From positions 24,408,813 through 24,472,812 of the forward strand of contig OW028585.1 in assembly GCA_932294295.1 (NCBI GenBank): 64,000 nt of DNA. Direction: 5' to 3'. This document shows, piece after piece, positions 57,403 through 64,000 of the stretch. The notes under the pieces were generated by a model. The model was not told the DNA's origin. It made no database searches and saw only the letters and a program-made list of their open reading frames with translations. This DNA comes from Alitta virens (Eukaryota; Annelida; Polychaeta; Phyllodocida; Nereididae). Each line of letters begins with the position of its first letter. Within the stretch, counting starts at the first letter, position 1. The translations under genes and the position numbers were made by a program.

Positions 57403-57987
57403 CAGCTATTCCTATTTCTAGAAATTACAGCTGACATACTACAGCAAAAACCACTGCTAGGGCACCGAAAAAGTATTAAACCGACTTTTTACAATAACTT
57501 GTCACAGCAACATGTTCATAAATATGAACATGACAAGACACCCATGTTTCCGCAATCTTATTAAAAATAAGAAAGTTATTCCTATTAGAGTTAAAGTCAC
57601 ACATAACTCACTAGGCGAGTGAATAAAAACCTTCGGAGAAAGGTCATGTCACACTGACACTTTCTTTGGAAAACCACATCAGGTACATGGTACAACTTAA
57701 AGAATTAAAATTGCCCTACGGAATTCTTAAGCTGATTCACTCCTTTCCGGACAGTTTCGCTAGCCTACTCCGTATTAATGAAAAAGAAGATTACTAAAAT
57801 TAGCAAGGGGATCCCACTCAATCAAAAATAACTGCCAATACACCAAATTACACTCTATACATATAGTCGCTGTATAGACGACAGACCGGGATTTGAACTA
57901 GTGAACCTTAATCAAATCCAATGTTGTGACCATATCTGTCAGGTGGCTGTCTCAGCCTCTTTGAAACAAAGGGCTCAGCCTCAGGAT

Positions 57988-60900
57988 TCAGTCTGGAATC
58001 CTCTGCCAGCCAAGGTGACGCCACTTTCCCGCCACATTCCATGTGCGGCCTGTACCCACGTGGGTAGACGGCGCTGCATCAGCGTTTGGGGACGCCGCAT
58101 CATCCCCCAGCATCACGTGTTCAGAGGATGCTGCTGCCGGCCTCACTGCACTCCGAAGTACACCATCTCGCGTCTCCCCAGATCGCGTTAGAGGCGGATC
58201 CTGCTCTTTTTCAGAGGGGGGCTCATTCTGACGTTCATCATAGAGAAAGGGGTCTGTGTACGGGTCAGTCAAGGGCAAATCAGGAATTCTAGCTACATCA
58301 GTCTCACGTACTTCAGCCAAGTACGGCTTGAGTTGATTAATGTGCACAATTCGAGATTTCCCAGTTGCAGGAGCCACAATTTCATAATTAACCTCCCCCA
58401 CTCTTCTCACCACCCTGTAAGGCCCTAAAAACTTCAAGCTAAGTTTCTGCCTAGCCAGGGGCGGATAAAACAGCAAAACCCAGTCTCCAGGTTCATGAGA
58501 CTGATTGCTGGACAATCTGTTGTAGTGCTTCGCCTGATTCAGAGCTGATTTCCGCAGCTTTAGGCGACAGCGCTCAAAAGAATCTTCCATAGCCAACCGT
58601 ATCCATTCAACATATTCAATTGTACAAGATGGCTGATCCTGGAGGACATGACCATACAACAGGTCAACAGGCAGGAGGGCCTCCCTCCCAAGCATCAATT
58701 TATTGGGAGTAACTCCAGTTGAGTGCTGGGGCGTAGCCCTGTAGGCACACATTACATAAGGCAGAATATCATCCCAATCATCTCTATAGTCATTCACCAA
58801 CTTAGAAAGTATGTCCTGTAAAGACCTATTGAACCTTTCCACTAAGCCATCGCTCTGGGGGTGATAAGCAGTCGTCCTGGTCTTAACAATGCCAAGCAAT
58901 TTACACATTTCCTGGAACAACTTAGACTCAAAGTTGGTGCCCTGATCACTATGAAGCTGATAAGGAGCTCCAAACCTTAGAACCACCTGAGTTACCAAAC
59001 AGTCAGCCACAGTGTAGGCTTCCTGGTTTGGTAGGGCAAAAGCCTCTGTCCATTTTGTGAAATAATCAGCAATAACCACAATGACCTTATTCCCCTTCTT
59101 AGTCTCTGGAAAAGGACCTACAATGTCTACTGCCATTCTCTCCATAGGCATCCCAACAGGAACCTGTTGTAATGGGGCCCTATTCCTGCCTGTCTGTCTA
59201 CGCTTCTGACAGCTCTCACACCATCCAACCCATCGAACGATGTCCTCCTTGTACCCTGGCCAATAGAACCGTCTCCGGACCTTGGCCACTGTGCTATGGA
59301 TTCCCATATGTCCCCCTAACCGTGAGGTATGCAATTGCTCAAATATCGCTCGTCTCAACTTAGCAGGGATCACCAATTGCTCCATATTTTCTCCTGTAGG
59401 CAATCTATGCTCTCTGTACAATTTTCCATCTATTAAGTGCAACCAATTGTACTGAGCTCAAATATCTCTGACACTCCCTGGCCTATCTGCTATATCACTA
59501 TAGGAGGGCCTTTGTCCTGCCTTCAGCCAATCCATGGCCAAAGCTGTCGCACTATCTTGAGCTTGGGCAGCCACAATCTCTTCCCTTGTCCACACATTCA
59601 ACCAGTTCGAACCCAGGACCTCAGATTGTTCAGGGCCACCCACTTCCGGTGGGGCAGTCACCACTTCTGGTGATGCCTCACTGCTCACCCCGGGGCTGGT
59701 CTCAGAAACTGCCACCACTGGCTGATTCACAGAGACTGTCTCAGCCCTGGCTGATCCATCAGCCACATCACCAATGCTGCCTACCACTCTAGCTCTCCCT
59801 GGCCCCCGTCCCTGGCGCCACAATGGCGCCTGCTCCCATGGCTTCATCAACAAGTGGGCCTTGTCAGCATTCCACTGCACAAGGGCCACCATCATTCCCT
59901 GGTCACCATGCCCTGGATCAGGGCAATCATCTCTCTTACACCTTCGTACAGGAATTCTAGAACAACCATCTGCGTTTCCATGCTTTTTACCCTCCCTGTA
60001 TTCAATTCTGAAGTCATATTCAGCCAATGATGCCAACCAACGGGCCAGCATGCCCTCCGCATCTTTAAAATTCTGTAACCAAACAAGGGCACGGTGGTCA
60101 GTTCTTAAAAGCACTGATCCCTGTCCATACAGATAAGGCCTAAAAATCTTAGCCATTCGGACAACAGCCAAAAGCTCCTTTTAAGTTGTACAGTAATTTT
60201 TCTGGCTAGTCGACAGAGCTTGAGATGCATAAGCAATAACACGTTCTTTTCCCTCAATTACCTGGGACAAAACACCACCTATTGCTAGATCAGAAGCATC
60301 TGTATCAAAAATAACAGGGCAGCCTTCTCGAGGCAAAGCCAAAACCGGCGCAGTGGTTAAAGCCTTAATCAGGGCCTCAAAGGACCTTTGACATTCGGAG
60401 GTCCACTCGAAAGGGACCTTGGGAGTCATCAGGGCATGCAATGGGGCAGCTAGGGCAGCAAAATCCGGCACATACTTTTTATAGTATGATGCAAATCCCA
60501 CAAAACTACGAATTTCATGGAGGGTTTGGGGTTCAGGCCAACTCCTGACAACCTCAATTTTCCGAGGGTCTGGCCTAACCCCTGCTTCTCCTACCACATG
60601 GCCAAGAAAGGGCACTTCTTTCCTAAACAATTCACACTTACTGGGCTTCAAACACAGACCAGCCTGGTCCATGCGTCTAAGGACAGTAACTAGATTAGCT
60701 AGGCATTGGTCAAAAGTGGAACCCTGGACCACAATGTCATCCATATAACACAAACAAGTGGTCAGATCTAAACCACCCAACACCAACTCCATCAACCTTT
60801 CTAATGTGGCCGGGCCATTTGTGACTCCAAAGGGCATCACTGTGAAGTGATAATGCCCTCTAGGAGCTGTAAAAGCTGTCTTTTCCTTGTCCTCACTTTC

Positions 60901-62217
60901 CATAGCGATCTGCCAATAACCTGAGGACAGGTCAAGAGTACAAAACCACTTAGCACCAGCAAGGGCATCCAGGCAGTCCTCAATTCGAGGCAATGGATAA
61001 GCATCCTTCTTGGTGCAAGCATTTAGACGCCTGTAGTCTACACAAAACCGGAAACTGCCATCCTTCTTACGAACAAGGACTGGAGGACTAGACCAAGGAC
61101 TACTACTAGGCTCAATAACTCCAAGATCTAACATACGGTCAACTTCCTCTCCTAGGGCTCGCTTTTGGGCCCAGCCCAACCGACGAGCAGGTAGCTTAAA
61201 GGGCCTATGGTCACCAGTATCGATTTCATGCTTTGCTAAGTCTGTTCGACCTAAACCAAATTGACCTCTCTCAAAGCAATGCTCATACTTTAACAGAACC
61301 ATTTTCAACTTTTCCCTTTGTTCACTACTAAGGCCTTCTGTCGGGTCAATAAGGGGTTTCAAGTGATCTGGAAGGTCCTTGTGTCTAGGGCCCTCCTTGG
61401 AAGCCACAGCTGATACCAGCGTGTCCTCTTCCAGAGAATCCTTGTTAGACAGGACACTAGTCAACTCCCCTAGTAATTGACCCTGTGACAGACAAATATC
61501 TTTCCCAGTTGGATTTGCTATCCAGACCTTGGCATCAGGACAATTCACGTCCACTATGCCCCGAGGTACCATAACATGCAAATTCTGACTAACCTGGGGA
61601 ATGGCTTCGAACAAAAGGTCATGACCCTGACATTTGCCCCATGTCACCAGATTGACTGCAACCAATGACACATGCCTTGCTAGCAGGCAAATGGGTTCTC
61701 TGACCACTGCTCGACCTCCCAGACCTTCTGGACCTTCTCTACACAAAACATCTGACCCACCTAAACGTAATACTCCAGAGGAACACATTAAAGTGGCTTT
61801 ATGCTTCTTCAAGAAATCCATCCCCAGCAACCCAGTCAGTTGTCCCATCTCAGCAACTAGGAACTAACACTGATACAGAGCTCTGTCCACACAGATCTCT
61901 GTCTCTAGCCTTCCATATACTTTGATAAGACCACCATTTGCAGCTGCTACTTTCCTTTCCATAGACAAAAGTGGAGACCTATACACTCCAGCTATCTCAT
62001 CATACACTTTCTTACTCATCATTAAAACTTGGGCACCTGTGTCCACCAGCATTTCCAGATCTGTGGAACCAATCCGGATGGACAAATACCAGGCTGTTAC
62101 GGCTTCCTGTGCAGCAGCACATTGAGGCCTATCCTGTCCCTTAAAGAACCCCTCATTACTATTCATGGGAGCCACTAACTTCAAGGGTGGAGGACCTGGG
62201 ACCAGATCTTCCTCCAC
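57988..62217 (-). pseudogene. pol polyprotein: protease, reverse transcriptase, RNase H, integrase (three in-frame stops)
   Basis: One continuous minus-strand frame interrupted by a TAG at 61866-61864, a TAA at 60183-60181 and a TGA at 59460-59458. No frameshift separates the parts. Protease: EMLVDTGAQVLMMS near 62080. RT: RFCVDYRRLN, LDLSSGYWQI and the catalytic YMDD at ~60740. RNase H: VIFDTDASDLAIGGVL, the TDH region and HGNADGCSR. Integrase: H-x3-H...C-x2-C zinc finger (HMGIH, CESCQ), first catalytic Asp in AVDIVGPFP, LHSDQGTNF, and the Glu in SDGLVERFNRS. These are followed by a GPYRVV tail. Lengths are normal for Ty3/gypsy pol. The coding region looks otherwise intact, suggesting fairly recent insertion. 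Confidence 0.9.
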
Positions 62218-62219
62218 CC

Positions 62220-63621
62220 TTACTCTTTTAGTGAACCAGCTCCCTTATCTGACTGTGAACCATTCCCTGCACCTTTTGGGGCACCTTTTCGGGCCCCTGA
62301 CCCCTTATCCCAATCTTTCTTGTCCCTTGGACGACTGTTTCCCTGATTGCCCCGGCCAGATTGATCTCTGCCCCTGTTTTGCTTAGGGCAGTCTCTACGA
62401 ATATGGCCATAATCATTGCAATTAAAACAGCGCCTATTGGAACCGGAAAGGGGGCCTCGGCCCATCTCGGCGACCCTTATCGCTGGGCCCACCTCGATTT
62501 GCCACTACATCATTCATCAGGGAATAAAACAACTCTTTAACTTGCTCCTGAGTCATGGGGTCTCCTTTAGCTGAAGGAGCTACCCCTGATTGACTTGTTG
62601 GAGCTAATTCTGAGGTCTCAGGATGGACAACGGGCAAAGCCACGGCCCCTATTGGCCCAAGGTCGGGTTTGTGGGGCCTTGTGGCTTCATAGGCGGATTC
62701 ATATTGGACAGCCAAATCAATGGCATCCTGCAAAGTAAAGGGCCTGAGGGCACCTAACCAGAACCTCATGCTGGGAGAACCGGCTGTTTCCATGAACCTT
62801 TCCTTGGCAAACCTTTCCTGCTCCTCAGTCGAGGATGCAGGGTTCGCCTTCCTGGAAAGATCCATTAAGAACAAGCCATATGACTCCAGATCCATTTCGG
62901 GCCCTCTCTTTGAATTAAACCATTTACTACGATAAGCATCTAGAGCACGGGAAGAACAAAACAGACCATTTAATTGCTCTATCATCTTAACCCACGACTT
63001 CTCATAGGGCAAGGAGACAATCTTGAGCCTAGCTGGACCGGAAATACTAGTCCACATGTGGAAGCAACGCTCATCCTCTGTCCAACCATTAAAGTCTGCC
63101 ACTCTCCTAAACTCCATCAAATAATCAGCAAAAGCTACTCCCTGACCATCATACAAAGGGGGTAGGGCTTCCCTACGACGCCTGTGCCTTGGACGATAGG
63201 CACGATTGCCAGGGGCCACGTGGTCCGCCATTACTGCTCCAGCGGCCCCACCGGCCCCAGTTGGCTCAGTCCCCACCCGGGTCCTATATTCTGGAGAAGA
63301 GGTGGGAGTGGACGCACAGGAGTCATTCGAATCCGACTCTCTCTGCACCATATCCCTGGACCTCTTTCCACTACTTGCTCTAGCTCTAGATCCTTCCCTA
63401 GGGAGCCTCACTCCGGAATTGGAGCTGATCTCCCTAGGTTGCCTCACTCCTGACATGGAGCTAGCACGTGGTCTAACTGGGGTGGCATCCCCAGAAGCCA
63501 TGCTGGCGACTGGGGGGCCTGATGTGTCGACCCCTGTTGACTGGGGAGCCAATGATCGGCTCTCCCTGTCTTGGGGTACCTTTCTACCAGGCTTGGGTCT
63601 CAATGCTGAAGTTCCGGGCAT
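62220..63621 (-). pseudogene. gag with CCHC zinc knuckle (frameshifted)
   Basis: Minus strand from the likely start MPGTSALRPKPG at 63621, 254 bases inside the PBS. The first frame (to 62434) has a Pro/Ser/Arg-rich N-terminus and a capsid-like part with FADYLMEFRRVADFNGW and W-F-N-S-K-R. The knuckle C-x2-C-x4-H-x4-C (CFNCNDYGHIRRDC) lies in a different frame (62492-62220), so a frame break falls near 62480. The Arg/Gly/Lys-rich end then meets the protease frame in yet another phase. The last junction could be programmed frameshifting; the first looks like decay. Confidence 0.82.
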
Positions 63622-63874
63622 TCTGACAGAACACAATACAAACAGCAAACAAGACAAACAAGACAAACAGAGTAACCAGGGCAGGGCCACTCAACAAGAC
63701 CAGTTTCAAAGTGAAGTGAATCTACTTAGCTGTTCAGATTCTGTTGTAGAAAACACACAAAAGAGTACTCCAATGTGACACAATGGTAAATCCTTAAAAA
63801 CACAAGTAAATCCCTGTAAGCACCTTATTTGAAAAGGCCCTCACAGATCCAAAGTATTCCTGAGAATGAGTCAA

Positions 63875-63892
63875 GTCCCATATCGGGCGCCA
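63875..63892 (-). other. primer binding site
   Basis: Element strand TGGCGCCCGATATGGGAC starts three bases inside the 5' LTR. From memory it matches the lysine-tRNA-type PBS at 15 of 18 positions, so tRNA-Lys is the likely primer. Confidence 0.75.
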
Positions 63893-63895
63893 ATT

Positions 63896-64000
63896 TGTAA
63901 GGTCCTTCAGATTTGACTCAAACAAACTCAAAGAATACATTTTGAAGCTTTATTGGCCCTGCCCTAGCCAAACGTCCTGCCTATACCATTCAATGGACCA
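63896..64000 (-). repeat. 5' LTR, first 105 bases visible
   Basis: Aligns without gaps to 53749-53853 with three substitutions. Continues beyond the window. Confidence 0.95.

Larger units (their letters stand above)
53749..64000 (-). mobile_element. Ty3/gypsy LTR retrotransposon (right LTR cut by window end)
   Basis: Minus-strand element. Both LTRs begin, in window orientation, at 53749 and 63896 with TGTAAGGTCCTTCAGA. The first 105 bases differ at three positions (~97% identity). Element order is 5' LTR (63896 and beyond), PBS (63892-63875), gag, protease, RT, RNase H, integrase, a 1-kb untranslated region with tandem repeats, PPT (56970-56955), and the 3' LTR (56954-53749). Protease-RT-RNase H-integrase order and an integrase with a GPY-type tail and no chromodomain place it in Metaviridae-like Ty3/gypsy elements. 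Gag and pol are broken, so it is not autonomous. Confidence 0.9.

Overview
This is a metazoan nuclear window. It has spliceosomal introns, single-exon signal peptides, AATAAA poly(A) signals, tRNA-derived SINEs, LINEs, Tc1 and Harbinger remnants, many palindromic MITE-like repeats and a Ty3/gypsy retroelement. A multi-exon metazoan chitin synthase, a secreted C-type lectin and this repeat mix suggest an invertebrate deuterostome. A lancelet (Branchiostoma) is my best guess, but another invertebrate cannot be excluded. The window holds no bacterial genes, rRNA or CRISPR.

Layout. (1) 1-22.6 kb, + strand: a tandem array of four related genes for small secreted proteins with two inhibitor-cystine-knot-like (knottin-like) modules, at 305-1980 (first exon off-window), 5703-8877, 11483-15535 and 21440-22590. 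They share a signal exon, a 5-Cys exon and an 11-Cys exon, with the same intron phases. Their introns and spacers carry MITEs, a long-inverted-repeat transposon, LINE and SINE pieces, and fragments of a repeated invertebrate protein. (2) 22.6-27.4 kb: transposon debris (Tc1, LINE 3' end, a 40-bp minisatellite, a Harbinger transposase relic). (3) 27.4-32.1 kb, - strand: a complete six-exon gene for a 251-aa secreted protein with an N-terminal PAN-like cysteine domain and a C-type lectin domain. It has a 28-nt microexon and one GC-AG intron. (4) 32.8 kb, + strand: one orphan exon. (5) 35.9-48.3 kb, - strand: 13 phase-consistent exons encoding the C-terminal ~646 residues of a chitin synthase. 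One 6.7-kb intron contains a LINE inserted into another LINE. (6) 48.3-53.7 kb: foldback repeats, microsatellites, a dispersed minisatellite. (7) 53.75-64 kb and beyond, - strand: a Ty3/gypsy retroelement with gag, protease, RT, RNase H and integrase. Its LTR appears to be ~3.2 kb long and to contain a broken open reading frame with two C2H2 fingers and a coiled coil.

The knottin genes are probably secreted and may act together as a peptide family (defence, signalling or ion-channel ligands; function unknown). The lectin gene is a plausible secreted recognition protein. The chitin synthase is a membrane enzyme. I see no evidence that the three loci are co-regulated, apart from sharing one very dense MITE family that carries CCAAT-box and CRE-like motifs.
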